64,000 nt of DNA from Neoceratodus forsteri (taxonomy: Eukaryota; Chordata; Ceratodontiformes; Ceratodontidae). The stretch spans positions 200,666,501-200,730,500 of the forward strand of contig CM057458.1 in the NCBI GenBank assembly GCA_016271365.2, given 5' to 3'. A model generated the notes under the pieces. It saw only the letters and a program-made list of their open reading frames with translations, was not told where the DNA came from and searched no databases. The position numbers and the translations under genes are program-made. Shown in pieces: positions 1 to 12,170 of the stretch (position 1 is the first letter of the stretch; every line of letters begins with the position of its first letter).

Positions 1-17
1 TGGCTCCACCTATATCA

Positions 18-386
18 TTGAACGTGCGCATCGGGCCCTTTGCCCCAAGCCACCACCTGGAGCTCCCCCCCCACCCGCTGATCTTCAAATTCTTGAATTA
101 CCTCGAACGTCAGCACCTGTTTGTCAAAATCAAAGATCTAAAGGAGGTGCGTTGGGAAGATACAAGGATCAGACTGGCACAAGATCTACCAGCATCTATA
201 AGGCAGCGGAGAACCCAGTTCCATCCCTTGGTCTCCAAGCTAGTTGCTGCAAGCATAAAGTTTCACATGTTTTACCCTGCCAAGCTAGGGGTTATGATTT
301 CGGGAGCCTGGGTGATATTCGAAGATCCGGACGCAGCCGCAAAGGCTCTTGCAAATGCCTTCCCTGAGTTATTTAAAGGTACCTGA
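18..386 (+). pseudogene. L1 ORF1p C-terminal fragment (Transposase_22 family)
   Basis: ORF1p is the RNA-binding chaperone of L1 ribonucleoprotein particles. The 122-residue reading frame contains the signature PLIFKFLNYLERQ near residue 20, then a TRIRLAQDLPASIRQRR block and a late PAKLGVMISGAWVIFEDP block, which match the RRM and C-terminal domain of L1 ORF1p. The usual IERAHRAL motif is present just upstream in another frame (about 16-40). A one-base indel near the C-run at about 64-76 therefore separates it from the rest. The coiled coil that should precede it is outside the window. The protein ends with FPELFKGT before a stop, near the usual ORF1p end. Confidence 0.85.
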
Positions 387-1756
387 AGCTTAGGCAGCCA
401 CGACTGACCTGCTTTCAAGCCATCAGAGTTGACTCAATTTCTGGACTGCTTTATTTGTGCTCCTGCAATGATCTCTCATTCCCTGAGTTCCCACCCAACT
501 GGTTGCTCATGTTCAGTGTGAGCAGTTTCAGTGCCTACTCCCCATTCTACCTGTCTAAATGCCTATCCATGGCACATCGGCTATATCTCTGGAAACTTCA
601 TCCCTGTGAATACCCCACTACATGGTCCCTTTCCCAGCAATCTTTTCTCGAAGGCGTGTGTTTCCTTGGAACTGTTTGTCATTCTGTTGCCTCACCTTCG
701 GTGGGATACATGGCCATCGACTGCGAATATGTACTTGCTTGTGACACCCCACATCAGTGGCAGAACTGATCAGTTTCACGCTAAGAGTGTCCCTGGTTAG
801 ATGTGCATGAGGGTCCAGTGATGCTCTGTTCACCGCTCTGGCTCCTCTCATGATTGTCCTCGTCTGCTGTGACCCTCAGTTTATTACTGGGAGTTCCTAA
901 AGCTTACAGTTCTAACGCACTACTTATAAATCAAAACAAGCTCACCCCAGCCCCCCCGAGGCTATAACTCGCTGAGCATGCACAGATCCTAGTTGAGTGT
1001 GTCTCATTCATGTGGGTGTCCTGGCTCTGCTGCACTACTGAAGCCATTTACCATATCAGCTGGATTGACCTCTCTCGCTGTTTCCTGAGCCCGGCGGACT
1101 GTTCACCATTCTTCGCATATTTCTCAGTGACCAGTCCTATCGCCACCACTGGGATTGTTATTCTGCTATTGTTATTCTAATTCTCATGTTTTTGATTATA
1201 GCTAAGAAGTCTGGTGACAACCATGTTTGCTACCTTAGGTTGAAGACATCCGCATTGTTTACCAGTTAATTTGGACCAAATCATCTTTTTTCAGACTGGT
1301 TCAATTATCTGTTAGCTTGTACTGTGTTTTTTTCTGATGAGCGCTGCCTCTTATTACAGTTAATAGCGTTAGTTGTTGGGACTTTATTCCGGATACTTCT
1401 AGTTAAGTGGTTAATGTTTGCCGCAACCCCCATAGTCAATTATTACAGTACATAACCAAATATTTCAGATATTGGGTTTGCAGATTGGGTTTGGGGGGCT
1501 GGGGGATGGGAAGGAATAGCTAGAGGATTTGTTGTTCACTGTCTGTTGCTACGGTGGGAAGGGGGAGGGCTGGGTTGTACCTCTGGTGTCATTGTACATA
1601 AGTTTTTTTTCTTTCATTGGGGAACTGTGGGGAGGTGGAGGGGAAGGGAGGGGCTCATCCGGACCAGGCCCTTTTAGACAAATACAACAAAGGGATGGCA
1701 GATTTTCCCTCTGTAGCGTGGCCTATATATTCCTGTATACACAACCCTGAACAAAG
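387..1756 (+). other. L1 inter-ORF region, no gene
   Basis: About 1.37 kb separates the ORF1 stop from the ORF2 start. I see no coding signal on either strand. The last 260 bases are strongly G-rich, with several runs of four or more G between 1494 and 1660, which could form G-quadruplex structures. Either this L1 family has an unusually long spacer or another unrecognised sequence lies inside it. Confidence 0.6.
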
Positions 1757-4700
1757 ATGGGTAGTTTGAATTTCTTTTCATGGAATGTCAAGGGTGTCAG
1801 GCAGAAGGTTAAACAGTACCAGGTTTGTAAGCATCTTAGACTCCTGAGAGCTGATGTCTCGTTCATTCAGGAGTCTCATCTTTTGACCACCGAAGAATTA
1901 AACATGAAGAAGCAACAGGTAGGTCAGGTATTCTCTTCTCAAGGCACAAAACAGAGCTGTGATGTCATGATACTGATAGGTAGAACTGTTCCCTTTGTCT
2001 CACATAAGGTTATAAAAGACACCCATGGGAGATACATTCTGGTTCAAGGAAGAGTTTTCAACATGGACATTTTACTGGGAAGTATTTATGGTCCTAACTC
2101 CGATTCCCCGGAGTTTTTTGTAGATCTCACAAATAAACGAATCCCTTTTGTTAACATGCCGATGATCCTGGGAGGAGACCTCAACGTGGTCGCCGATCCT
2201 AATACAGACCTACAGGGCACAGGCCCAAAGGCTTATCACAAGCTCAAAGGGCTCTTCAAGACCTCTGGGACAAGGTCAGATTACATGATGTGTGGTGATT
2301 ATTGCACCCCTCTGAGAGGGGCTTCACATTCACCTCTCCCATTCACCAGACATCTTCCAGGATTGACTATATACTGATCTCGCATTGTCTGATCCCTGGA
2401 ATCGTTGACTCCGTCATCCATCCTGGCCTGCCCTCTGACCATTCATTGGTCTCATGCCATCTCTCCCTATCGGATAACCCCAATAAGAACAGTCGCTGGA
2501 AGCTCAACAACCAACTCTTAAAAGACCCAGAAATAGTGAAATATATCAATAACCATATTGTCCAATATACTTTAACTAACTTAAACTCCACGGGCAAGCC
2601 TGATATTGAATGGGGGGCCCTTAAGGCTTATCTAAGGGGCCTCTTCATCGGGGTGGCCTCAAGAAGAAAGAAACTGAGAGAGCAAGAGCTAGTTCAACTT
2701 CTCAGACAGATTAGGAATATTGAAAAAAATCTCTCCCCTCACACCTCAGAACAGACCTTATTAGAATTGGCTAAACTTAAAAACACCTACATGGAACATC
2801 TCAGAGAGAAAGCCGAATATATAATTCTCAAAACGAAAGCGACATACGCCGATCAGGGTGAAAAAGCGGGCCTTCTCCTTGCTGCCCATGTCAAGCAGCA
2901 GGAATCCACTAGATATATCTCCACAATTCGGGCACACAAAGGTCTCCTGCTGGTAGACCCCAAAGAAATTACCTCCGAATTCCAAAAATGTTTTCAATCC
3001 CTATACTTACCGATGACAAATCCCCCCACGAACATGGAGTTGGGTCGTTACTTAAGGGGGTTGCACCTCCCCACACTCAGAGCTGACCAGTGTGTTGCAT
3101 TATGTGCTCTTTTAACGGAGGCAGAATTACTGGGCGTGATCGACAGTCTCCCCAATGACAAATCTCCTGGGCCTGATGGGTTCTCCCCGAACTTCTATAA
3201 AGTGTTTGCAAAGACCCTTGTTTCATTACTTCTTCCTGTTTTTCAGCAGATCCTAGATGGGAAAAGCACGGACATATCACTTTTCGAAGCCATAATCATT
3301 CTTATTTTAAAACCAGGTAAAACCCCTGAAAATGTAGCAAGTTACAGGCCGATCTCGCTACTCAACCAGGATATCAAGATTCTCAGCAAGCTGCTATCAA
3401 ACCGACTGAGCGCCGTGATCCCAAGTCTCATTGGAGCAGAGCAGGTCGGCTTCATGGTGAGCAGACTGGCCAGTGATCACATCAGAACACTGGACCATGC
3501 CTTCTTGGCGTCCAGAGATGCCGGGTTCCCTGCAGCCTTGGTCTCTCTGGACGCTGAGAAGGCTTTCGATAGAGTCGACTGGAATTTCCTCTTCTGGGCT
3601 TTGAACACCTTCGGCTTTCCCTGGGAATTTCAAAACTGGATTCAGGCCCTTTATACTGTCCCAACAGCCAGAGTCTTCTGCAATGGGTGCTACTCTGATA
3701 GGTTCCCCGTTCTCTCTGGAATGAGGCAAGGATGTCCCCTATCCCCTCTACTCTTCAACATTTATCTTGAACCCCTTATCCGCAGACTGGTGACTGATCC
3801 CAGGATCCTAGGAATACCAACACAGGACATCGAAATAAAGGTATTGGCCTATGCTTATGATCTACTTCTCTGCACCTCATATCCCAGAAAATCTATCCCA
3901 CACCTACTTGAGGTCAGAGAATTTAGTTTATTATCAAACTATAAACTCAATGTGGAGAAAACGGTAGTTTTTCCCCTCAACCATAGAGTGATGAGGAATG
4001 AGGTCGAGGCCTTAGGCCTTTCCTTGGATAGGAAAACAGTGAAGTACTTAGGCATCACATTATCAAGAAACACCTCCCACATGCGCAAGCTTAATCTGGA
4101 TTCCTTATTAAACACCATCATTCATGACCTGAACAGATGGTCCCTTCTTCCACTCACAATATGAGGCAGGATCAGCCTCATCAAAATGAACATCTTCCCG
4201 TGGCTGCTTTACCCCCTCAGCCTCCTTAACATTTGGTTATCCCACTCATGGTTTAAAAGAGTCCACAACATCTTCGCTAACTTTATCTGGGCTGGTAAAG
4301 GGCACAATCTGGCCTTTTATAAGCTTGCTGCCCCTAAGCTTAAAGGAGGCTTGAGGATCCCTCATGTTGGTCTCTATTACTGGGCCTGCCATCTAAGTAA
4401 GTACCTAAGATGGCTCTCCCCTCAAATTCTGGTCACCCTGATAAGTATACACCCCTTTGGGTCCAAATAGAGTTAACCCAAATCCGTAGGCATAACCTTT
4501 CTCCAACAGCTTTGATGTTTGTCCTTCCTAAGAGTCTTCCTAAGTCTTGGGTCGGATCACCCATCGCCACATCGGTGAAGGTGCATGCCCAACTCTGCTC
4601 AATTTTCAAATATAACCATCGTGGAGACCTGGAGCAACCTCTTATGGGGAACCCGAACATTAGATTAGAAGGGAAAACTCTCTACCCCACCTGGATCCCA

Positions 4701-5537
4701 CAATTTCGGGAGGTCAAACTCAGTTACTTTTGGGCAGGGACAGAACAGAAATGGGCCTCCTCTGTGGATATTTTAGGAAAATCAGGCTTGCCCACCTCCA
4801 ACATATTCAAATTATTTCAATTACGTCATATCTTGATAAGAACTTATGGAACCCATCTCCCGCCACCTGATGGATCCCCCTTCTGGTTTGAAATGGTGCA
4901 ATTTGTAGGCCTTCCTCATGCAGTCTCCAAAATATTCAAAACCTTATACAACAATTTACACCCTGGTCCCTTCGGACCTAAGACCTTTTGGGAAACTCTC
5001 TTACCAGGGATATCCATCAAATGGGAGACACTCTGGGGGGGATGTCACCACTATATCACTCAGGACAGACTCCAACTCATCCAGTTCTGTATCTTATACA
5101 ATCTGTACTGCACGCCCCAGAAGATTGCTAGGTTTGACAGTAGACAGTCCGCTACCTGTCAGTGGTGTGGCCAAGGCCATGGCAATTTAGTACATATTTT
5201 CTGGTACTGTCCTAAAGTAGCTCCCCTCCGGGAGCAGATTAGGGTGCAGGCAGACCTCCTGTTTGGTCTAGATGAGCTGTTCACGATCGATATTTGCCTG
5301 CTTGGAAACTACTCTGAAATTTCCGTAAAGACACGAAAATATCACGTCGCCCTTATAGCCATGACAGTTAAAAAGTTAGTACTAAGGCATTGGAAGGATA
5401 ACGAAACATTATCATACTGTGAGTGGTTGACAGAGTTATTACATTGTCTCAGAGTTGAGAAGATGATTTTCAGCTTACGAAACAAATTAAGTAAATTCAA
5501 TGATATATGGGCCCCTTTCCTGGCGCTCTACTCTTAG
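1757..5537 (+). pseudogene. L1 ORF2p: AP endonuclease, reverse transcriptase, Cys-His domain
   Basis: ORF2p nicks target DNA and reverse transcribes the element RNA. The endonuclease shows FSWNVKGVR at the start, IQESHL, GGDLNVV and, after a frameshift near 2290-2310, SRIDYIL and PSDHSLV. The RT shows YRPISLLN, the motif-A SLDAEKAFDRVDW, GMRQGCPLSPLLF and the motif-C box. That box reads AYAYD where AYADD is expected, so a catalytic aspartate has become tyrosine (about 3846-3862). A TGA at 4162-4164 sits where the family has Trp before GRISLIKMN. A further frameshift near 4410-4460 moves the C-terminal part, which ends with a CQWC...H...C motif at about 5157-5211. Full length would be about 1,260 codons, normal for L1 ORF2. 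Confidence 0.9.
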
Positions 5538-5782
5538 CAATTGCCACAACCTTAATAAAATCAAAGCTTTGATAGTTGCACCAAGGTTTGACACTGAGTA
5601 GCCTGGCCTGGGATGAGTGGGGAACAGGGGTAGGGGAGGAAGGGGTTAGTGGGGGACAAACGTCCAGTTTTTTTTGTTGTTTTGTTTCTTGTTTTTTGTT
5701 TTCTCTGTTTTGCCTTACTTCCCAAATGTACATGTCTCTTCTAAGTACACCTGCTTTATGTTGTTTGTATACTTGAAAGTCC

Positions 5783-5808
5783 AATAAAGATTTAATGAAA
5801 AAAAAAAA
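5783..5808 (+). terminator. L1 polyadenylation signal and A tail
   Basis: AATAAA at 5783-5788 is followed ten bases later by an 11-A run (5798-5808), the expected 3' end of an inserted L1 transcript. Confidence 0.8.
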
Positions 5809-6599
5809 GGAAAAACTCTTTAGAAAGTTAATATGACTTCCAGCACCCATGTAATATTTGTAATAATACAATGTACACTAAAAAATTTAATATAATTCTG
5901 AATTTTGATTATCTAGCTGGCACCTTTTCAGTGTTGTAAATACTACAGTGTACTCGTTGTAAAAGGCACCAGCCACCAGTCAGCCACATCAGGAATTCCA
6001 TAGCAAATGCACATGTTCATTGCTAAAACACCACTGCAAAGCTAATAGATGGATGGCAAACAAACACGCAGCAAGTTTTAAATTTAATGGATGTTCACAT
6101 ATTTTTTTTTGTAAAAAAAAAAATAAGCCCTTCTATAATTTAAATATACCACTCCAGTAAGTGGGTATACTGGAGGATCTACCAGTCTTGGCGTGGGCAA
6201 GTCTCTTGGCTGCATCTTGTGACTGAACTACAGCAGCCGTGGTAGCTCCTCCAGTAAACCAACACCTTGTTGGGGTATATTTCTTAAAAATTTTAAAAAG
6301 CAAGGTGTAGTACTTCATAATTTAAATGGTGCTTCAAAAGGAAAAGATTTTATACCCAGATGTATGGTAGTTGTATGCATCTCAGTTTAGTTTAACTGAC
6401 TATGATCCAGAACTGGTCATGACATTTCTAGACAGCAATGGTATGTGAAATATTGTAGTTCTATGAATTTCTTATCTATTATTTAATAAATGAATGTTGT
6501 CCTCATTGCACTCTAAGAAGATATTTGTACAGATTTAAATTTATTTTTAGTGTCATCTCATGTTCAAAATGAGTGATACAGGTACTCAGCTCAAGTATG
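5809..6599. other. Non-coding, nothing recognised
   Basis: AT-rich sequence without a convincing reading frame. A weak imperfect inverted repeat (about 6145-6180 against 6240-6280, built on CTCCAGTA...TACTGGAG) may be an old foldback remnant, but it is too degenerate to define. Confidence 0.5.
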
Positions 6600-6783
6600 T
6601 TCCAACTCTTCCTACTCTGATTGTAACCCTATGTAATCCAGCTCTGTAACACAATATGTCATCTATCAACTTGTACTGTTCTGTTACTTGTATGTTATTT
6701 TTACCCCCGGGTCGCCCCTGAAAAAGGGACCTCCGGGGCCCAGTGGGCCTACCCGGTCAACAAAATTCAATAAATAAATAAAT
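6600..6783 (+). mobile_element. 3' end of an unidentified 5'-truncated LINE
   Basis: A C/G-rich segment (about 6704-6760: CCCCGGGTCGCCCCTGAAAA, then a GGCCC-rich stretch) leads into a simple tail of AATA units (6767-6784). Short tandem tails of this kind end L2/Rex/CR1-like LINEs and SINEs that borrow their 3' ends. No coding part remains. The family cannot be named from this alone. Confidence 0.5.
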
Positions 6784-8584
6784 ATATGTTATCTAGATCT
6801 TGGCTGGTATATTTAAAGTGTTTCAGCATATTGATATACTACCCACTTAGGTGAGATGTAGTGATGTAACCAGACACAATGTACGCAAGAGAATGTTCTG
6901 TTGTACACATAATGATGTGAGAAGGGAAAAATAGTAATGTATGTGAATGAAGTTGGGGGGCTGCCCCATGCATATGTTACAGACTGTGATTTTGAGCCTG
7001 TTATGTCCTAGTTATGTATTGCCAGAACCTGTATATTTCTGAGTTGACAGTATTGTATGTCTATGGTAACAGTGGGGTACTAAATGAAAATGGGGTGGGT
7101 GTCACTGAACAGCTGCATGGGGACGTGCAGTGCTGCACAGAGAGAGTTTCTGAATTACAATGGGGTGTGCAGTGCTAATGTGGCTGATAAGGTATGGGAA
7201 CTTCTCTGTAAGATTGGTTGTGGCACTGCAGTTGCTGTTCATGTAAGTGAGTTTGTTGCTGTGTCCACAAGCAGTCCCGGTGCGTGGATGTCACTGCTGC
7301 TGAATCATGCAACGTCCATGGAAACACAGAAGTGGCATAGCAAAGACAACTGCGATACATGGTTGAATTACACAATGAGGCAGTATAAAAAAAATCTATT
7401 TCCCAATAAAAGTTTTGTGACAGATGAATATATTGTGGCATGTGTTATAATATTGTTTACTAATATGTTTTATAGTGCCCAGGGAAGCTGTGGCAGTAAG
7501 ACCTGTGGAGGTGAAGGAGGAGCTGGGCATGAGCTCTCAGCATAAGTACCATCATAAAAGATATTCACAGAAGAAATAGTGTCACAGTCCCTTGCACCCA
7601 CAATGTCTGTTCGGTAGTATGGAGTAGCTTTCACCCCGAAGGCAGCCATAGAGCTACTGATTGCTAGGAACTGTGAGATCAGTGTGGCTATTTCAGAGAA
7701 GTGATGAGCAAGTGGTAATGTAAACATTACTGTAGTGGACAGTCTCAACATGTGAATGGATGATTTGTATATTGACATTCTGTGACACAGTCTGTTATCT
7801 ATATTCATATATCTACTTTTTCCTTTAGTATGCATACAGGTGTACTATATGGTGTCACTGCATGCATAGCTGGGAGGTATTTTGTTGAATAGTGTACCTT
7901 ATTTATTATGATGGTACACTTATGACATTTTTGCTTCTCAGTGAGTACGTGGTGAGATGGTGGTACTACATTAAGGTTAAATCTATGGTGTGTTAAGACA
8001 AGTGTGGTACATGAGAGCAGCTGTACTAAGCCAATTCTGAGTATGTTATAATTATTGCAATGTATGTGGAGGGGTGATGGAGTGTACTGGACTGGTGTGT
8101 CATGCATGTGTGTCATAACAAGTTAACTGTATGAAGGGGGAAGTGCACTGGGATAAGAAGTGTATTTATATATAGAAAGTTCCTGATGATGCAGATGATA
8201 AGGCCTAGTGTACTACAATGCATACTCAACAAACTCAAAAGCAGTTTTCACTTCAATGGGGAATGCCTAGTATAGTAATAGAGCTAGTCACCATATTCTA
8301 AGACTGTGATAAATGTTGGGGGAGTACAATGGATATGTCACCTGGTGTACTTGCCATTCACAGATGATAGATGTACTGTAATGTTTTGCAATGTGTCAAG
8401 TCATCTTAAGTAGGTGCATATTGTTGTTGTTTGCTTATGGTGTATGCTCACACCCATACTCCTGTACAGAGACAGTGGACCGTTAGTATGCTGGTATATA
8501 TATGACACAGATTACACAGTGAGTAATGAAGACTGATGATTATGCATGCTAATGGGACACTTATTTTTTGCACCAATTATTGCT
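6784..8584. other. Non-coding, no recognised gene
   Basis: A 153-codon open frame at 7084-7545 (plus) matches no family I know and its composition is not clearly coding. A minus-strand stretch near 7570-7740 encodes a hydrophobic heptad-like segment (HHFSEIATLISQFLAISSS) resembling the coiled-coil tails of Harbinger Myb-like proteins. This is only a hint. Confidence 0.4.
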
Positions 8585-8611
8585 GCAGTTTGCTTTATCA
8601 TAGCAAACTGC
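8585..8611. repeat. Short perfect hairpin
   Basis: Two perfect 10-bp arms, GCAGTTTGCT and AGCAAACTGC, are separated by seven bases. It lies just left of a larger hairpin, so the two may be parts of one foldback or subterminal region. Confidence 0.7.
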
Positions 8612-8631
8612 TGTAATATAAAAAAGTGTAG

Positions 8632-8702
8632 ATGCAAATAGGGCCATCATGAATACAAGCTGGATATGTGCCATTTGTATGTCATGATGGCCCCATTTGC
8701 AT
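8632..8702. repeat. Imperfect hairpin, ~28-bp arms
   Basis: Arms 8632-8658 and 8674-8702 pair over nearly their full length (ATGCAAATAGGGCCATCATG against CATGATGGCCCCATTTGCAT) around a 15-base loop. Such a structure is typical of foldback transposon ends or of a transposon promoter region. Confidence 0.7.
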
Positions 8703-8829
8703 GCACATGTGCCAGTCGCTGATGACTTGTGTCTGCCACCCTGCCGGGCTGCAGTTGTTGGGGAATGACGTCCCTTTCTAGTACTGACAACACGCTCCGA
8801 CTACCATTTGTGTGCATATGTATAAATAA

Positions 8830-9190
8830 TAAACAACCATGTCACTGCTGTTCCACTGCAACACTCACAGACTGATCATGGGTATATGTGATAAACTGTT
8901 ATGTCACATAACACTGGTAGTCCAGTGGAGCACTTGTAGCACAATTGCGGGAATATGTAATGAAATAATAGTCCAATATCACTGGTGACCTAGTGCAACA
9001 CTTACAGCCCGATTGTGGGTATATGTGATAAACTACTATTTCCTATAACCATGGTGGTCCAGTAGCCCACCTTCAGTCAGATTGTGGCCATATGTAATGA
9101 GATTATGGTCCAATGCCCTTTGTGGTATACTAGGCTGCTCGCAGCATGATTGTGGTTGTCAGTGAGATATAATGAGAAACCAATGCATCA
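8830..9190. repeat. Degenerate tandem repeat, ~69-bp unit, about 5 copies
   Basis: A block of the form GATTGTGGGTATATGTRATRA followed by a CACTGGTGGTCCAGTG-like block recurs. The ATATG anchor lies near 8883, 8952, 9020, 9089 and, degraded, 9152, giving a period of about 65-70 bp. Units differ at many positions, so the array is old. No gene is present. Confidence 0.65.
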
Positions 9191-10140
9191 CTGGTGGCTC
9201 AGCATTACTCCCCTGCACACCCATGTACTGAGCCCCACTGCCCCACGCCCCCCACCCCTGATTACTGGTGGGTGGTAGTACACCATCTGCTTGCCACTGT
9301 GCTGTCTGCCGATGGATTCCATACAGTAGGACTGTACAGCCATTGTTCCACAGTGTAAACAATGGCTGTGCAGGTCATATCAAACTACACAGTACATAAA
9401 TGTGAAAGGATACATTCATATACCTGGGTTGTGTAGTACAGTATGAACTGCATGTCCATTGGCTTATGTAGTGGCCTAATAGCTGTACAGCCCTACTGTT
9501 TAGAGTCTGCCATTGGGTGTCAGGGTGGGAAGCTGGTAAGGAACTGCTGACTGCTTCTGACAGGGAGGCGGGTTGTGCGGCTTAGTGGGTGTGAGTGGCT
9601 GGGTCTACCGCTGGACCACCAGGAATGGATTGGTTTGACATAATATAGCACTGAAGCCTGCAATCAGCCTGCAAGTGATATACTGGACCACCAGGGATAT
9701 AGCACCATTATTAGTATAGTAATGACTGCAATCAGCCTAGGGAGGGGCCAGCATGAAGGTGTACTGTAGCTTGGGTTGTCACTAATAGCTGTCAGCTGCC
9801 ATGTTGCAAGGTGTAATATTACAGCTGAGCTGTGGGTTTGCAGGTGTTGCTCATTTTTTCAGGGGATCAACTGCGTGCAGTGCAAGTAGGGGTTGTGACT
9901 ACACGGGTTAGTACATTCTGGGCTGAATATCAGGATATGTGTTACATGGATGGGAATGACCCTCCTAATTGCGCTGCATACATTACTGTTGTGCTTCAAC
10001 TCTTTGGCATTTGTACCAAGCACATTCCCCTTTTAAACATCACACTGGTACACATCAGTTGGTTGTGTATGGTGACACTGTTGTGTGCATTGCACAACCC
10101 TTCTGAATATCCAACCCACTGTTTCTTAACATGATGTGTA
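9191..10140. other. Non-coding, nothing recognised
   Basis: No reading frame, RNA gene or clear repeat stands out. Words such as TGTAGTACAGTATG resemble the composition of 7-9 kb and of the inverted arms at 15 and 21 kb, but I could not align them. Confidence 0.4.
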
Positions 10141-12170
10141 AAGAACATAGAAACATAGAAACATAGATTTTGACGGCAGATAAGGACCGCTTGGCCCACC
10201 CAGTCTGCCCATTTCCCTACCTATTGGATAAGCTGCAGATCCTAGTTAACCAGCAGCCTACTTCTTCCTAACCCAACCCCCTAGAATTGCCTTATGACTG
10301 TCCCATGCATGCTTGAATTCCACCACTGTTTTTGACTCCACAACCTCCTCCGGAAGGCCATTCCATGCATCCACAACCCTCTCTGTGAAAAAATACTTCC
10401 TTAAATTACCTCTGAGCCGCCCCCCTTCTATCTTCAAATTGTGCCCCCTTGTTCTTGCACACCTCTTTTTTTGAAAGATGCTACCCTCTTGGACTTTGTT
10501 GATTCCCTTGAGATACTTGAAAGTTTCTATCATGTCCCCTCTCTCTCTCTTTTCCTCGAGGCTATACATATTCAGCTCCTTAAGTCTCTTTTCATATGTC
10601 TTCTGGTGCAGGCCCTGCACCATTTTAGTTGCCCTCCTCTGGACAGCCTCCATCCTGTCTATATCCTTGCAGAGATTGGGTCTGCAGAACTGCATGCAGT
10701 ACTCCAGATGGGGTCTCACCAACTGTCTGTACAGAGGGATAATAACTTCCTGTTTTCTGCTGGTGATGCCTCTCCCTATGCATCCCAGTATCCCCCCAGC
10801 CCTCCTTGCTGCCCTCTCACATTGTTTGCCCACCTTTAGGTCATCTGATATGACTACCCCCAGTTCCCTTTCCATTTTTGTTGTTGTTAGTATCTCACCC
10901 CCCATTGTGTACTCTTCCCCTGGGTTTTTGTTTCCCAGGTGCATTACCTTGCACTTCTTAGCATTGAATCGAAGCTGCCATACATTTGACCATTCCTCTA
11001 ACCTTGCCAAGGATCTTCTCATCCTTTCCACCCCACCTTGTGCATCAACTCTGTTGCAGATCTTTGTGTCATCTGCAAAGAGACATACTTTTCCTTCCAG
11101 TCCCTCTGCAATATCGCTTATAAAGACATTGAAGAGGACCGGTCCTAATACTGAACCCTGTGGTACCCCACTAGTAACCCCCCTTTCTTCAGAGTGGACT
11201 CCATTTACTATTACTCTCTGTGTCCTATTCTCCAGCCTATTTTTTACCCAGGCTGTCATCTTGGGACCCACTCCCAGGCTGGCTAACTTGTATATTAATC
11301 TTTTGTGTGGGACTGTGTCAAATGCCTTGCTAAAGTCTAGGTAGGCCATGTCCACAGCCCCTCCCTGATCTACTACTTTGGTCACCCAGTCAAAGAAATC
11401 TATCAGATTTGTCTGGCATGACCTTCCCGCTGTGAATCCATGCTGCCTTGGGTCCTGTGCCCCTCTGGCCTCTAGATACTCAACAATTCTTTCCTTCAGA
11501 AGTGATTTCATCATTTTCCCTACCACTGAGGTTAACCTAACAGGTCTGTAGTTTTCTGCTTCTGCCTTGCTCCCACTTTTGTGAAGGGGAATCACATCTG
11601 CCCTTCTCCAGTCCTCGGTACCACCCCATCCTCCCATGATTTGTTAAAGAGGGTAGTCAGTGGTGTCACTAGTTCTACCCTTAGTTCTTTTAGAATTCTG
11701 GGATGAATCCCATCAGGCCCCATTGCTTTGACCACCTTCAGTTTTAAGAGTTCTTTCAGAACCCTTTCTTCTGTAAATGGGCTGGTATCAACTTCTGTAT
11801 CCAGAGTGTTTCTACTGTTTGTTTTAGGTACCTCCCCCACTTTCTTTGTAAATGCTGAGCAAAAATATTTGTTTAGTAGTCTCTGCCTTTTCACAGTCAC
11901 CCTCTGCCCACCCTCCCTCCTCTTTATTAAGCCTCACTAGCCCTCCCTTGGTCTTCCTTAGCTCCCTGATGTACCTATAAAAGGTTTTATCCCCCTTCTT
12001 AACAGAGTTGGCTATCTTTTCCTCGGTTTGGGCCTTTGCTGTTCTGACTGCCTTCTCAGCTTCCTTTTGCTTTAACTGATACATTTCCCTGTCCTGCTCC
12101 TTCTGTGATTCCTTGTACTTCCTGAATGCTTTCTTTTTCTCTTGAACCTTCACTACCACTTCCTTTGAGA
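10141..12170 (-). mobile_element. CR1-type LINE, 5'-truncated
   Basis: On the minus strand the element ends at 10141 with repeated TTCTATG-type words (ATGTTTCTATGTTTCTATG), the short 3' tandem tail characteristic of CR1. The 3' UTR reads, on plus, as GGCAGATAAGGACC...CCCAGTCTGCCC and recurs at 34385 in another copy. The coding part begins in the linker between endonuclease and RT, so the endonuclease has been lost by 5' truncation. The 5' edge abuts a foldback element. Confidence 0.9.
10258..12159 (-). pseudogene. CR1-like ORF2: linker plus reverse transcriptase
   Basis: Three frames join into one protein. First is a charged linker (12159-11824: KAFRKYKESQKEQDREMYQL). Then comes the MGPDGIHPRILKELR block (11900-11592), and then a 459-codon frame (11637-10258) with NYRPVRLTSVVGK, QHGFTAGRSC, YLDFSKAFDTVPH, SGVPQGSVLGPVLFN and an intact FADDTKI catalytic box. 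After RT follow [17 protein letters not shown] and the C-terminal RTRGHNLKIEGGRLRGN block. Frameshifts lie near 11890 and 11625. The RT domain itself is unbroken, making this the best preserved RT in the window, but the lost endonuclease makes it immobile. Confidence 0.9.

Larger units (their letters stand above)
1..5808 (+). mobile_element. L1-like LINE, 5' end outside window, decayed
   Basis: A two-ORF non-LTR retrotransposon. The C-terminal part of a Transposase_22-type ORF1 protein lies at the left edge, followed by a long spacer and an ORF2 with endonuclease, reverse transcriptase and C-terminal Cys-His domain. It ends with an AATAAA signal (5783-5788) and an 11-base A run (5798-5808), as expected after target-primed reverse transcription. 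The 5' UTR and ORF1 N-terminus lie outside the window. At least three frameshifts, one nonsense codon and a mutated RT active site show the copy is dead. Family assignment rests on recognising ORF1 and ORF2 motifs by eye. Confidence 0.9.

Noticed and set aside
2290..2370. Programmed ribosomal frameshift in L1 ORF2
   Set aside because: L1 endonuclease is normally in one frame, there is no slippery sequence, and other random breaks are present.
7084..7545. 153-codon open frame as a new gene
   Set aside because: No recognisable domain, biased simple composition and no promoter or splice context. Open frames of this size arise by chance in 64 kb.
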